A stretch of DNA of 64,000 nucleotides from Deltaproteobacteria bacterium (GTDB taxonomy: Bacteria; Myxococcota; Myxococcia; Myxococcales; 40CM-4-68-19): contig VBLC01000040.1 of assembly GCA_005879315.1 (NCBI GenBank), positions 62,001 through 126,000 of the forward strand, in the 5' to 3' direction. This document shows positions 47,282 to 57,559 of this stretch, in pieces (within the stretch, counting starts at the first letter, position 1; each line of letters starts with the position of its first letter). A program made the translations under genes and the position numbers. The notes below the pieces were generated by a model. That model had not been told where the DNA came from, ran no database searches, and saw only the letters and a list, made by a program, of their open reading frames with translations.

Positions 47282-47665
47282 ATGGAGAACGTCGAGACCA
47301 GCATCCCCCAGGCCACCAGCCAGGCAGAGCCTCCTCCGCCCATCAAGCTGACGGACAGGGCCGCGGCGATGGTCAAGGAAACCATCGGGCGCGAGAACCT
47401 CGAGGGCTCCGGCCTGCGCGTGGCGGTGGTGGGCGGCGGCTGCTCCGGCTTCCAGTACAGCCTCGACCTCGACAAGGACGCGCGCCCCGGCGATCTGGTC
47501 TTCGACGTGCAGGGCGTCAAGGTCTTCGTCGACCCGATGAGCTCGATGTACCTGCTCGGCGTCGAGGTCGACTACGTCGAGGGTCAGTTCGGCCAGAGCG
47601 GGTTCTCCTTCAAGAACCCCAACGCCAAGCACACCTGCGGTTGCGGCTCGAGTTTCTCGGCGTAG
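47282..47665 (+). CDS. A-type iron-sulfur carrier (IscA/ErpA family)
   Basis: The 127-residue protein has the A-type motif: GGGCSGFQYSLDLD with the first Cys, and the C-terminal HTCGCGSSF with the other two. It delivers or inserts Fe-S clusters, which suits a genome with two complex I sets. An N-terminal Gln/Pro-rich tail of about 20 residues precedes the domain. The ATG at 47282 follows GGAGCA. Confidence 0.9.
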   Translation: MENVETSIPQATSQAEPPPPIKLTDRAAAMVKETIGRENLEGSGLRVAVVGGGCSGFQYSLDLDKDARPGDLVFDVQGVKVFVDPMSSMYLLGVEVDYVEGQFGQSGFSFKNPNAKHTCGCGSSFSA

Positions 47666-47686
47666 AGAAAAGCCGCTCGTCCGATC

Positions 47687-47709
47687 GCCCGCGAGCCATC
47701 TTCGCGGGC
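47687..47709 (+). terminator. Stem-loop after the A-type carrier gene
   Basis: GCCCGCGA and TCGCGGGC form a perfect 8-bp stem with a 7-base loop, 22 bases after the stop. There is no clear U tract, so it may act with Rho or stabilise the 3' end. Confidence 0.45.
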
Positions 47710-47786
47710 CCTCGTCGGTTGGAATCGCCTCCGCGCATCGCCAAGGTTGATGCGTACACCAACCGAACCCAGAAAGAGGAGGCATC

Positions 47787-48368
47787 GTGAAGATCACCGT
47801 CATCTCCGCCTTGGCGCTCGTCCTGTCTGCTTTTGGGGCGCAGGCACAGCAGCGCGACCACGACGAGGCGATCAATCAAGGCTCGTCGACCTCGACAGCG
47901 CAACCCGGCACTCCCACCCCCGACCAGGTGGACAAAGCGAGCCGGCCCGAGGATGGTGAAGCGAAGTCGAAGCCCGAATCGAAGAGCAACGAGCCGTCGG
48001 CGACGACCGAAGCGGATCAGGCCGGCCAGAGCGACCAGCTGAAAGTGAAGCGGCACCGCGACGGCTCGCAGGCGCGCACCGGCGTCAGCAGCCGCCACCG
48101 GACGCGGACTCCGCCGAGCACTTCGGAGGACATTCCGCCCTCGAGCGATCGCGACTCGAGCGCGACCAACCCGAAGAACCGCACTGATCTTGGGATGAGC
48201 GGCACGACGGGCAGCTCCAGCTCGGCGACCGGCGCACCCAGCACTCCGCCGCCTGACAACAGCTCGGGCGACAGCGTCGCGCGGCCAGCCGCCCCCAGCC
48301 CGACCGATGACCAGCGGCCGATCGACAGCACGACGCCCCCTCCGAAAGACAAGCCCGAACCCAAGTAG
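47787..48368 (+). CDS. Secreted low-complexity protein
   Basis: The GTG at 47787 follows AGAGGAGG. The 193-residue product has a signal peptide (ITVISALALVLSAFGAQA) and is otherwise disordered: Ser, Thr, Pro, Asp and Lys rich, without cysteines or motifs. The role is unknown. The composition is like the exported proteins at 39263 and 48476. Confidence 0.6.
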   Translation: MKITVISALALVLSAFGAQAQQRDHDEAINQGSSTSTAQPGTPTPDQVDKASRPEDGEAKSKPESKSNEPSATTEADQAGQSDQLKVKRHRDGSQARTGVSSRHRTRTPPSTSEDIPPSSDRDSSATNPKNRTDLGMSGTTGSSSSATGAPSTPPPDNSSGDSVARPAAPSPTDDQRPIDSTTPPPKDKPEPK

Positions 48369-48475
48369 GCGAGCGGGCGGTGTCGCACGCGGCGGGCGCG
48401 CTCGGCGTCCGCCGCGTTGTCTTTCCGACATCCCGTCTCCACTTTTGTCGGAGACAACCAGCCAGGGGGACTTCC

Positions 48476-48739
48476 ATGCTCAAAGGGATCATCGCAGCGG
48501 TCGGACTGAGCCTCGCCCTGCCCGCCTTCGCGCAGCAGTCGCCGATCCAGAAGGACATGAACGACGCGTCGAAGGACGTGCGCGACTCCTCGAAGGATGC
48601 CGTCGACAAGACCAAGGACGTCCTCGGCACGGACAGCGGCGCGTCGAAGGCCAAGCGGCACAGCGAGAAGAAGGCGCGCGACGTCAAGAAGAAGGTCCGG
48701 CACACGAAGCACAACCTGCGCCACGACCTGAACAAGTAG
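48476..48739 (+). CDS. Small secreted basic protein
   Basis: The 87-residue protein has a signal peptide (MLKGIIAAVGLSLALPAFAQ). An amphipathic Lys/Asp repeat (DASKDVRDSSKDAVDKTKDV) resembles LEA-type stress proteins, and a very basic tail follows. A GGGGGA site lies seven bases upstream of the ATG. The role is unknown; membrane or DNA shielding under stress is a guess. Confidence 0.65.
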   Translation: MLKGIIAAVGLSLALPAFAQQSPIQKDMNDASKDVRDSSKDAVDKTKDVLGTDSGASKAKRHSEKKARDVKKKVRHTKHNLRHDLNK

Positions 48740-48740
48740 C

Positions 48741-49205
48741 TCAGGCGCTGGGAAGTCCGGCAGCCTCGAGAGCCTGGATGATGTCGTCCACGCTCCGGTA
48801 GCTGAGCGACAGGCGCTCCTCCCGCCGGTAGCGGACGAAGCCCTCCGGGTCGATGATGATCAGCGACCGCCGGGCGCTGCCGAGCATGGACTTGACGCCG
48901 TAGAGCTGCGCCACCTTGGCTCCCTCGTCGGCGAGCAGCGGGAAGGAGATGGCGTAGCCCTTGGCCATGCGCTCGTGGGACTCGAGCGTGTCGGTCGAGA
49001 TGGCCCAAAGGGTGGCGCCGGTGTCGATGAGCCTCTGGCGCCGCTCTTCGTAATGCTGCAGCTGCCGGGTGCAGACGGGCGTGAAATCTCCCGGATAGAA
49101 GGCTAGAACCACCACCTTGCCGCGCTGGTCGGCGAGGTGATACGCGCCAGGCGGCACGCCATTCAAGGTGAAGTCGGGCGCCGGATCGCCTTCCTTGGGC
49201 CCCAT
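48741..49205 (-). CDS. Peroxiredoxin (AhpC/TSA, apparently 1-Cys)
   Basis: The 154-residue protein has the peroxiredoxin core: [20 protein letters not shown] with the peroxidatic Cys near residue 45, and a [12 protein letters not shown]-like strand ([16 protein letters not shown]). No other Cys is seen, so a resolving Cys must come from a partner. It reduces peroxides using thiol donors. It converges on the secreted-protein gene and is divergent from the thiolase gene. Confidence 0.88.
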   Translation of the reverse strand: MGPKEGDPAPDFTLNGVPPGAYHLADQRGKVVVLAFYPGDFTPVCTRQLQHYEERRQRLIDTGATLWAISTDTLESHERMAKGYAISFPLLADEGAKVAQLYGVKSMLGSARRSLIIIDPEGFVRYRREERLSLSYRSVDDIIQALEAAGLPSA

Positions 49206-49234
49206 GCGCGGAATGTAATCGAAAGCGAGGCGCG

Positions 49235-50392
49235 ATGCAGGACGCGGTCATCGTCGATGCGGTTCGGACACCGGTGGGACGCATCCGCGGCGCGCTCTCC
49301 AAGGTGCGGCCCGACGACCTCGCGGCGCTGGTGATCGAGAAGCTGCTCGAGCGGAATCCCGCCGCTCGCGAGATCGAGGAGGTCTTCTTCGGCTGCGCCA
49401 ACCAGGCCGGCGAAGACAACCGGAACGTCGCCCGGATGGCGCTGCTCCTCGCCGGGCTGCCCGAGCGGGTGCCAGGCGTGACCGTCAACCGGCTCTGTGC
49501 CAGCGGGCTCGACGCGGCGGTGCAAGCGTCGCGGGCCATCCGCCTGGAAGACATGGAGCTGTGCATCGCCGGCGGCGTGGAGAGCATGACGCGCGCGCCC
49601 TGGGCGGTGGCCAAGCCAGCCGACGGATTCGCGGCCGGATCGTTGCAGAGCTACGACACCGCGCTCGGCTGGCGCTTCCCCAATCCGCGGCTGGCGGCGC
49701 GCTTTCCGCTGGAGAGCATGGGCGAGACGGCGGAGAACATCGCCGTGAAGTATCGCGTGCCGCGCGAAAAGCAGGATGAGTTCGCGCTGCGATCGCACCG
49801 GCTCGCTCTCGCCGGCAAGTTCGAGCGCGAATTGATCCCGGTGGGCGAGGTGGCGCGCGACGAGGGCCCGCGCGCCGACACTTCGCTGGAGAAGCTCGGC
49901 AAGTTGAAGCCTGCCTTCCGCGAGGGAGGCACGGTCACCGCCGGCAATTCCAGCTCGTTGAACGACGGCGCTGCGGCGCTTCTCCTGGCTTCCGCGCGCA
50001 AGGCGAAAGAGCTGGGGCTCGAGCCGCTCGCGCGGATCGTCGCCTCGGCGAGCGCCGGAGTGGATCCGCGCTACATGGGCCTCGGCCCTCTCCCTGCCAC
50101 GCAGAAGGCGCTCGCGCGCACCGGGCTCTCGCTGCGGCAGATCGATCTCGTCGAGCTGAACGAGGCCTTCGCGGCGCAGGCGCTGGCGGTGATGGCCGAG
50201 CTGCAGCTCGATCCCGAGCGCGTCAACGTCGACGGCGGCGCCATCGCGCTCGGACATCCCTTGGGGATGAGCGGCGCGCGCATCCTCGGCCACCTCGCTC
50301 ACGCGCTGCGGCTGCGCGGCGGGCGATACGGGCTGGCCACGCTCTGCGTCGGCGTCGGGCAGGGCGTGTCGGTGATCATCGAAGCGCTCTGA
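49235..50392 (+). CDS. pcaF: Thiolase, 3-oxoadipyl-CoA (PcaF/PaaJ) type
   Basis: The 385-residue thiolase has the acyl-accepting Cys in [10 protein letters not shown] (C88), the [10 protein letters not shown] His and the C-terminal CVGVGQG Cys. [17 protein letters not shown] and the [11 protein letters not shown] plus SMGETAEN segments are those of 3-oxoadipyl-CoA thiolases, which split 3-oxoadipyl-CoA to succinyl-CoA and acetyl-CoA. That is the last step after the box pathway, whose genes lie 4-8 kb downstream. The subfamily assignment is by recall and moderately sure. Confidence 0.78.
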   Translation: MQDAVIVDAVRTPVGRIRGALSKVRPDDLAALVIEKLLERNPAAREIEEVFFGCANQAGEDNRNVARMALLLAGLPERVPGVTVNRLCASGLDAAVQASRAIRLEDMELCIAGGVESMTRAPWAVAKPADGFAAGSLQSYDTALGWRFPNPRLAARFPLESMGETAENIAVKYRVPREKQDEFALRSHRLALAGKFERELIPVGEVARDEGPRADTSLEKLGKLKPAFREGGTVTAGNSSSLNDGAAALLLASARKAKELGLEPLARIVASASAGVDPRYMGLGPLPATQKALARTGLSLRQIDLVELNEAFAAQALAVMAELQLDPERVNVDGGAIALGHPLGMSGARILGHLAHALRLRGGRYGLATLCVGVGQGVSVIIEAL

Positions 50393-50434
50393 GCCGCGGT
50401 TGACGCGCACGGCAGAGGCGGACAATGTCCTGCC

Positions 50435-51034
50435 ATGCCCGCCCTCGGCAAGGACGCGCAGTATCTCTCGTCGCTGGTGACCAGCGACCGTCCCGCGCGG
50501 ATGGTGGGTCTCTTCACCAGCCATTCGCTCAAGCCGCGCGATATCGAGCGGCTGGTCGACGCTTGTCTCGGGGCGATGCGCGAGGAGGACGCTGGAGCCG
50601 CGCTGACGCTCGCGCCGCTGGGAAATCCTTCGCCCAGGGAGCTGGACCTGCAGCGCAGCTGGCGCGTCAGCGTCGTCGAGCACGCCGGCGCGGCGCCGCA
50701 CGACTGTCTCGTGCAAGTCTTCGCCATGGGCGATCCGGAGAGCCCGCACCGCGCGCTGCTCGACCACATCGGCGGGATGGATCGGGAGCTGTCGGAGGCG
50801 GCCAGCTCGCTGCAGCAGTCGGCGCAGACCTATCTCTCCATCGCCAGCGGCAAGCTCGACGATGGAAAGCGCGTCCATGCCTTCCAGAATCTCGTCTCCC
50901 TCTTCACCAGCGCGCTGGGCGCGGCCATCGTCGATCCGGCGGGGGCCATCGTCAGCACCGACCCGGGCGAATGGGCCGACGCGATGGAGATGTCACTGCA
51001 GCTGGAGAAGGACATGGGCACCCTGCGAAAGTGA
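50435..51034 (+). CDS. Conserved hypothetical protein
   Basis: The 199-residue soluble protein has no recognised family. It contains a mixed alpha/beta sequence with a helical segment (LSEAASSLQQSAQTYLSIAS). It has no signal peptide or membrane helix. It lies between the thiolase and a lipoprotein protease in the same direction, with 42- and 115-base gaps. Confidence 0.55.
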   Translation: MPALGKDAQYLSSLVTSDRPARMVGLFTSHSLKPRDIERLVDACLGAMREEDAGAALTLAPLGNPSPRELDLQRSWRVSVVEHAGAAPHDCLVQVFAMGDPESPHRALLDHIGGMDRELSEAASSLQQSAQTYLSIASGKLDDGKRVHAFQNLVSLFTSALGAAIVDPAGAIVSTDPGEWADAMEMSLQLEKDMGTLRK

Positions 51035-51149
51035 ATCCTTGCAGCCCTCCGATCGCAGACCAGAGCCATCAGCATCCAGCGCGCGCGGAGAAGCAGGGAT
51101 TCGCCTCGCGAAGACCACCACGAGTCTTGCGCCTGGTGCCTCGGGCTCG

Positions 51150-52673
51150 ATGGGTAAAAAGGCGATGCGCCAGACGTGCATCGCGCTGCTGCTCGGCTCT
51201 TGCGCCCATTGGCACGAGCCGATGCGGCTCCCCTCGAAAGGTGGTCCGCCCTGGGTCGAGTACAACACCAGGCACTTCCGCCTGCAGACGGACCTGGACG
51301 TCGAGCCGGCGCGCAAGCTGGCCATCCAGATGGAGGAGCGCCGCAGCGGTCTGATTAGCGCCGCTTGGCACGGCGCGACTTTCGAGGGTCCGCGCACGCG
51401 GGTGGTGGCGTTCCGCAATTCGAGCGAGTTGCAGACCTTCCTCCGGAGGGGCGTCGCCGGCATTTGGACGCTCGACACGGCGGGAGAGAAGTTGATGGTG
51501 CTGGCGGCGAGCTTCACGGACCAACGCGCGGATCTGGCCGGCTACGGCATCCAGGTCTTCACCCACGAGCTCGCGCACGACCTCGCCAGCTCGTACTTCG
51601 CCCGCCAGCCACGCTGGCTCTCCGAGGGGATGGCGCGCTTTCTCGAGACGATGATCCTCGACGAGAAGCACCACAAGGTCATCATCGGCGTCCCTACGCG
51701 GACGGCGTTCCGTATCGAGTCGCTGCCAAGACTTTTCCGCGCCGAGCGCGAGGGCCGCGGCATCGACGAGGACGAGGCGGGTGGGCTGGTCTTCTACCTC
51801 GAGAACCGCGAGGGCAAGGCCTTCAACGAGTATCAGAAGGCGCTCTACCGCGGCGACGACCCCGACGCGGCCTGGGCCTCGTTCTTCCCCGCCTACGCGA
51901 CCGAGGACGGCCAGTGGGTCCTGCAGAAGAAGGTGAGCGAGTACGTCAAGGAGGTGGGCTACACGCAGAGGGGCTTCAACATCGGCGGCGCCGAATTGAT
52001 CGATTACCTGGGCGCCGTCGAAGAGCGGCCCATGCCCGAGCCGGAGCTGCGCGCGCTGCGCGGCGAGCTTTGGCTGACGCTGCAGGGCGACGACGAGCAG
52101 CGCGCGCGCGGGGAGGTAGCGGAGGAGGCCCGGGCGGCGCTGGCACAGGACCCCTCGTTGGTGCGTGCGCTCGAGCTGCAGCTGAAGCTGGCTGAAACGC
52201 GCGCCGACCGGCTGGCCCTCGCGACCGCCGCGCAGCAGCAGCGACCGGAGGACTTCCGTGCCTGGATGCTCACCGACGAGGCGCTGGGCGACGACACCGC
52301 CCTGCCCGCGCAGGAGGCCGAGCGCACCCGCGCGCTGGAGAAGGCGGTGCAGCTGGGCCCCGACAACTCCTGGGCGCTGCACCGGCTGGCGCGCGCCTAC
52401 GCGCGAGCGGGCCGCGCCGACGAAGCCTTCGAGCTGGGACGCAAGTCGCTGAACATCTTCCCCGACAGCGCCTACGCCCTCGACTCGCTCGCGCTGGTGG
52501 CGAAGGCGTGGGGCGACTGCGGTGCCGCGCAGCGGCTGCAGCAGATGGCCGTCGACCGGCTGCCGCACCTGCCCCCGGAGTTCAAGGCCACCTCGAAGAG
52601 CACCAGCGAGTTCCTCGCCCGCTGCGACGCCATCCGCAAGCGCCTCGACGAATACAAGACTGGCTGCCGATAG
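51150..52673 (+). CDS. Lipoprotein metalloprotease-like protein with TPR region
   Basis: The 507-residue product has a short signal peptide with a lipobox (ALLLGSC). A zinc-protease motif HELAHDL (HExxH) is followed about 20 residues later by WLSEGMARFLE, where the Glu is the expected third ligand, as in gluzincins of the DUF1570 type. The C-terminal 200 residues are helical repeats like TPR (AVQLGPDNSWALHRLARAYA). Probably anchored in the outer membrane or facing the periplasm. The substrate is unknown. A second ATG at 51165 is also possible. Confidence 0.75.
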   Translation: MGKKAMRQTCIALLLGSCAHWHEPMRLPSKGGPPWVEYNTRHFRLQTDLDVEPARKLAIQMEERRSGLISAAWHGATFEGPRTRVVAFRNSSELQTFLRRGVAGIWTLDTAGEKLMVLAASFTDQRADLAGYGIQVFTHELAHDLASSYFARQPRWLSEGMARFLETMILDEKHHKVIIGVPTRTAFRIESLPRLFRAEREGRGIDEDEAGGLVFYLENREGKAFNEYQKALYRGDDPDAAWASFFPAYATEDGQWVLQKKVSEYVKEVGYTQRGFNIGGAELIDYLGAVEERPMPEPELRALRGELWLTLQGDDEQRARGEVAEEARAALAQDPSLVRALELQLKLAETRADRLALATAAQQQRPEDFRAWMLTDEALGDDTALPAQEAERTRALEKAVQLGPDNSWALHRLARAYARAGRADEAFELGRKSLNIFPDSAYALDSLALVAKAWGDCGAAQRLQQMAVDRLPHLPPEFKATSKSTSEFLARCDAIRKRLDEYKTGCR

Positions 52674-52757
52674 GCCTCCTTGCCGGTGTACAGGGGACAG
52701 GCAGGCCCACGATTCATCGAGTCAACTTTCACGTGCCGCGGTGATAAAAAGCGCCGC

Positions 52758-53552
52758 ATGACGACGCCCCTGGTGAATGCCTCGAAGCACGAAGGCGTGA
52801 TGGTCCTCGAGCTGAACGCGCCGCCGGCCAACACCTACAGCTACGAGATGATGCGCGAGCTGGACGCGCAGGTCTTGAGCGCGCGGTTCGATCCGGCAGC
52901 GCACGTCATCGTCCTCACCGGCGCGGGCGACAAGTTCTTCTGCGCGGGGGCGGACATCAAGATGCTCGAGACCGCCGACCCTTACTTCAAGTACAACTTC
53001 TGCCTCCACGCCAACGAGACGCTCTGCAGGCTGGAGCAGACCCCGAAGCTGGTCATCGCCGCCATCAACGGGCATTGCGTCGGCGGCGGGCTGGAAGTGG
53101 CGCTGGCCTGCGACTTGCGCATCGCCCGCGCCGGGGCGGGAAAGATGGGCCTGCCGGAGGTCTCGCTCGGCGTCTTGCCCGGAACCGGCGGCACGCAGCG
53201 GCTGGCGCGGGCGCTCGGGCGGGCGAAGGCGATCGAGCTGATGGCCGAGGGAACGACGTTCTCCGTCGAGGAAGCCAAGGCTCTCGGTCTGGTGAATTCG
53301 ATCCTCGATTCAGGGCCGGGAGAATTCCGCTCCAAGGTCATCGAATTTGCTCGTCGCTTCGTGCCGCCCGCCAAGGCCTCGCGCGCGGTCGGATTCATCA
53401 AGCGCGCGGTGACGACGGGCCTCGAGGTGGGGCTGGAGCAAGGTCTCGCACTCGAGCGCGAGTTGCAGCAGCGCCTGTTCGAGGGGCAGGACGCCAAGGA
53501 GGGTCTGGCCGCCTACAACTCCCGCCGCCCGCCGAGCTTCAGCGGCAAGTGA
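52758..53552 (+). CDS. Enoyl-CoA hydratase/isomerase family protein
   Basis: The 264-residue crotonase has the oxyanion-hole segments FCAGADIKML and NGHCVGGGLEVALACD, with GLPEVSLGVLPGTGG carrying the catalytic Glu. The usual reaction is hydration of 2,3-enoyl-CoA. Its position between the thiolase and the box genes suggests a role in turning the ring-cleaved C6 acyl-CoA into 3-oxoadipyl-CoA, which is inference. Confidence 0.87.
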   Translation: MTTPLVNASKHEGVMVLELNAPPANTYSYEMMRELDAQVLSARFDPAAHVIVLTGAGDKFFCAGADIKMLETADPYFKYNFCLHANETLCRLEQTPKLVIAAINGHCVGGGLEVALACDLRIARAGAGKMGLPEVSLGVLPGTGGTQRLARALGRAKAIELMAEGTTFSVEEAKALGLVNSILDSGPGEFRSKVIEFARRFVPPAKASRAVGFIKRAVTTGLEVGLEQGLALERELQQRLFEGQDAKEGLAAYNSRRPPSFSGK

Positions 53553-53604
53553 TCTAGCGGTCACTCAGCGCGAAAACGATTCACCCGAATCAGAACGAGC
53601 ACGG

Positions 53605-53654
53605 GCTCGACATCGGGCACGAAAAGGAGCACCAGCACGAGCTCGATATCGAGC
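53605..53654. repeat. Imperfect direct repeats with a 14-bp palindrome
   Basis: GCTCGACATCGGGC (53605-53618) and GCTCGATATCGAGC (53641-53654) are related 14-mers 36 bases apart; the second is a perfect palindrome. They sit in a low-complexity GAGCAC/GAACGAG tract between convergent genes. They may be a terminator region or a decayed repeat. Confidence 0.4.
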
Positions 53655-53689
53655 ACGCACACAAGAACGAGAACGGCTCTTGATTTGCG

Positions 53690-54445
53690 CTAGCGGACTA
53701 CGGCGACTTTGCGAAAAATCTCTTCGACCGCCCCGGCAATACCCAGCCGCGAAGTGTCCACCGAAAGCTCGGCCTGCGCGTAGAGCGGCTCGCGCGTCCT
53801 GAGCAGCGCGCGCAATTCGTCCTGCGCGTGCGGGCTCGCGGCGCTGGGCCGCACGTCGCCCTGGGCGAGGACGCGGCGCCAATGATCCTCCGGAGTGGCC
53901 TGCAGCCACACCGTCCGGCAGCGCTTCTGCAACAGGCGATAGGACTCGCGGTCAGTCACGACGCTGCCCCCCGTCGCCAGCACGGCGGCGTCGGTGTCGG
54001 CGAGAAAGCGCGCCAGCACCTCGCGCGCCAGCCGGCGGTAGTAGGCCTCGCCGTGCAGCGAGAAGATCGCGCTGAGCGGCAGCCCGGCCTGGCGCTCGAC
54101 CAGCGCATCGAGCTCGACGAAAGGCACACGCAGCCGCGCCGCCAGCGACTTGCCGATCGTCGTCTTGCCGGCGCCTCGCAGGCCGACCAGCGCCACCACC
54201 CGCTTGTCGGACCGCTCCGGCTGTGCCGAGACGAGGAGCTCCCCGGCCGAGGTGCCGAGCGCCCGGCCCACGTCCTGCAGCCGGGCCACCGAGATGTTGC
54301 CCTGCCCCGCCTCCAGCTCGGCCAGGTATCGCTCCGAGACGCCGCTCTTCTCGGCCAGCTCACGCCGCGTCAGGCCGCGCTCCTCGCGCCTCCCTCGCAC
54401 CGCGGCGCCGACAGCGGAGAGCAAGAGCAGGTGTTCGTCTCTCAC
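53690..54445 (-). CDS. boxR: BoxR/BzdR-type regulator: HTH plus shikimate-kinase-like domain
   Basis: The 251-residue protein has an N-terminal XRE helix-turn-helix (LTRRELAEKSGVSERYLAELE). A shikimate-kinase-like domain follows with the P-loop GLRGAGKTTIGK and LATGGSVV. This two-domain layout is that of BzdR and BoxR, which bind benzoyl-CoA in the kinase-like part and release DNA. The GTG at 54445 lies only eight bases from a TATACT box, so the mRNA is probably leaderless. It is divergent from boxC-boxB. Confidence 0.9.
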   Translation of the reverse strand: MRDEHLLLLSAVGAAVRGRREERGLTRRELAEKSGVSERYLAELEAGQGNISVARLQDVGRALGTSAGELLVSAQPERSDKRVVALVGLRGAGKTTIGKSLAARLRVPFVELDALVERQAGLPLSAIFSLHGEAYYRRLAREVLARFLADTDAAVLATGGSVVTDRESYRLLQKRCRTVWLQATPEDHWRRVLAQGDVRPSAASPHAQDELRALLRTREPLYAQAELSVDTSRLGIAGAVEEIFRKVAVVR

Positions 54446-54450
54446 GGGTA

Positions 54451-54495
54451 TGCAGTATAGTGCATCACATGGAACGTTGACAAGCAATATAGTGC
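54451..54495. promoter_or_regulatory. boxR/boxC divergent control region with two operator-like sites
   Basis: TGCA-N6-TGCA lies at 54451-54464, matching the BoxR/BzdR operator pattern. A variant, GCAATATAGTGC at 54484-54495, matches 11 of 12 bases of GCAGTATAGTGC at 54452-54463, centred 32 bases away. On the minus strand, TTGTCA and TATACT with an 18-base spacer form a boxR promoter (5/6 matches each) whose -10 lies inside the first operator. On the plus strand, TATAGT (54488-54493) in the second site could be the boxC -10. The regulator would thus repress both genes. Confidence 0.65.
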
Positions 54496-54513
54496 GTGCT
54501 ACCTTTGCAGCCG

Positions 54514-56148
54514 ATGGACAAGACCGCCTCCGCGCCCGCCCCTTCCTTCGACACGCACCCGACCCGCTACCGCCACTGGACGCTCGCGGTCGACGGCGAG
54601 ATCGCGCGCCTGACCATGAAGGTCCAGCCCTTCGGCGGGGCCGACTCGGAAGTGGAGCTGAAGTCCAATTCCTACGACCTGGCGGTGGACATCGAGCTGG
54701 CCGACGCAGTCCAGCGGCTTCGCTTCACCCATCCGCAAGTGAAGGTCTGCGTCATCACCAGCGGGCAGGAGAAGATCTTCTGCGCCGGCGCGAACATCTA
54801 CATGCTCGCCTCGTCGTCGCATCCCTTCAAGGTCAACTTCTGCAAGTTCACCAACGAGACCCGCCTCGCCATCGAGGACGCCTCGCAGAACAGCGGCCTC
54901 AGGTTCCTCGCCGCCTGCAACGGCGCGACCGCCGGCGGCGGCTACGAGCTCGCGCTCGCCTGCGACGAGATCGTTCTCGTCGACGACGGCTCGAGCACCG
55001 TCAGCCTCCCCGAGGTGCCGCTCCTCGGCGTCCTGCCCGGCACCGGCGGCCTCACCCGCGTGGTCGACAAACGCAAGGTGCGCCGCGATCTGGCCGACGC
55101 CTTCTCCACTCTCGCCGAAGGCGTCAAGGGCAAGCGCGCTGTCGAGTGGGGCCTGGTCGATGCGGTCGTGCCGCGCAGCAAGTTCAAGGACACCATCGCG
55201 CAGCGCGCGCGCGACCTCTCCGCCAAGGCGCCGCAGGTCGATCGCGGACCGGGCATCGAGCTGGACGAGATCGGCGACTACCGGCACGTCTCGCTGAAGG
55301 TCGACGAGAAGACGCGCGTCGCTCAATTGACCGTGCGCGCGCCGGCCGGCGAGGTGCCGCAGACCGCCGCCGAGGCGCTGGCCAAAGGCGCTCAGGGCTG
55401 GGCGCTGCGAATGGCGCGCGAGCTCGACCATGCCCTGCTGCGGCTGCGCTTCGAGCACGAGACCGTGGGGCTGGTGATCGTTCGCACCGAGGGCGACCGG
55501 GCCAAGGCGGACGCGGTGGGAAAGCTTCTCAGCGGCCCCGAGAAGGATTCCTGGATCCTGCGCGAGACGCGCCTGCTCCTCGCCCGCGCCCTGCGCCGGC
55601 TGGACGTGACCGCGCGCAGCTTCTTCGCGGTGGTCGACGAGAAGTCGTGCTTCGCCGGGCCGCTCTTCGAGCTGCTCGTCGCCTGCGATCGCAGCTACGT
55701 CCTCGACGCGGAAAAAGTGGAAGTGTGGCCCGGCCCGCTTTCGGGCGGTGCCCTTCCCGGCTGGAACGGCCTCTCACGCCTGCAGACGCGCTTCCTCGCC
55801 GAGCCGGCGCGGGCAGACAAGGTGCTCGCCGCCGGCAAGGAGGGCCCCATCGACGCGGCTACCGCCGACAAGCTGGGCCTCGCGACGGTGTTCGCCGACG
55901 AGATCGACTTCGAGGAGGAGCTTCGCGTCGCGGTCGAAGAGCGCGCCTCGCTCAGCCCCGACGCGCTCACCGGCATGGAGCAGAACTACCGCTTCGCCGG
56001 GCCGGAGACGCTGGCGACGAAGATCTTCGGCCGCCTCTCCGCCTGGCAAAACTGGATCTTCATCCGCCCCAACGCGACGGGCGAGAACGGCGCGCTCACC
56101 ATGTACGGCAAGCCCGAGCGGCCCCGATTCGACTTCCGGAGGACATGA
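54514..56148 (+). CDS. boxC: 2,3-epoxybenzoyl-CoA dihydrolase BoxC
   Basis: The 544-residue protein has the BoxC layout, a crotonase fold with a long C-terminal part: FCAGANIYMLASSSHPFKVN, CNGATAGGGYELALACDE and LPEVPLLGVLPGTGG. It hydrolytically opens the epoxidised ring of benzoyl-CoA, releasing formate and giving 3,4-dehydroadipyl-CoA semialdehyde. The ATG at 54514 is preferred to 54496, which lies in the promoter region. It is followed by boxB with a one-base gap. Confidence 0.93.
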   Translation: MDKTASAPAPSFDTHPTRYRHWTLAVDGEIARLTMKVQPFGGADSEVELKSNSYDLAVDIELADAVQRLRFTHPQVKVCVITSGQEKIFCAGANIYMLASSSHPFKVNFCKFTNETRLAIEDASQNSGLRFLAACNGATAGGGYELALACDEIVLVDDGSSTVSLPEVPLLGVLPGTGGLTRVVDKRKVRRDLADAFSTLAEGVKGKRAVEWGLVDAVVPRSKFKDTIAQRARDLSAKAPQVDRGPGIELDEIGDYRHVSLKVDEKTRVAQLTVRAPAGEVPQTAAEALAKGAQGWALRMARELDHALLRLRFEHETVGLVIVRTEGDRAKADAVGKLLSGPEKDSWILRETRLLLARALRRLDVTARSFFAVVDEKSCFAGPLFELLVACDRSYVLDAEKVEVWPGPLSGGALPGWNGLSRLQTRFLAEPARADKVLAAGKEGPIDAATADKLGLATVFADEIDFEEELRVAVEERASLSPDALTGMEQNYRFAGPETLATKIFGRLSAWQNWIFIRPNATGENGALTMYGKPERPRFDFRRT

Positions 56149-56149
56149 C

Positions 56150-57559
<1,410 letters not shown>

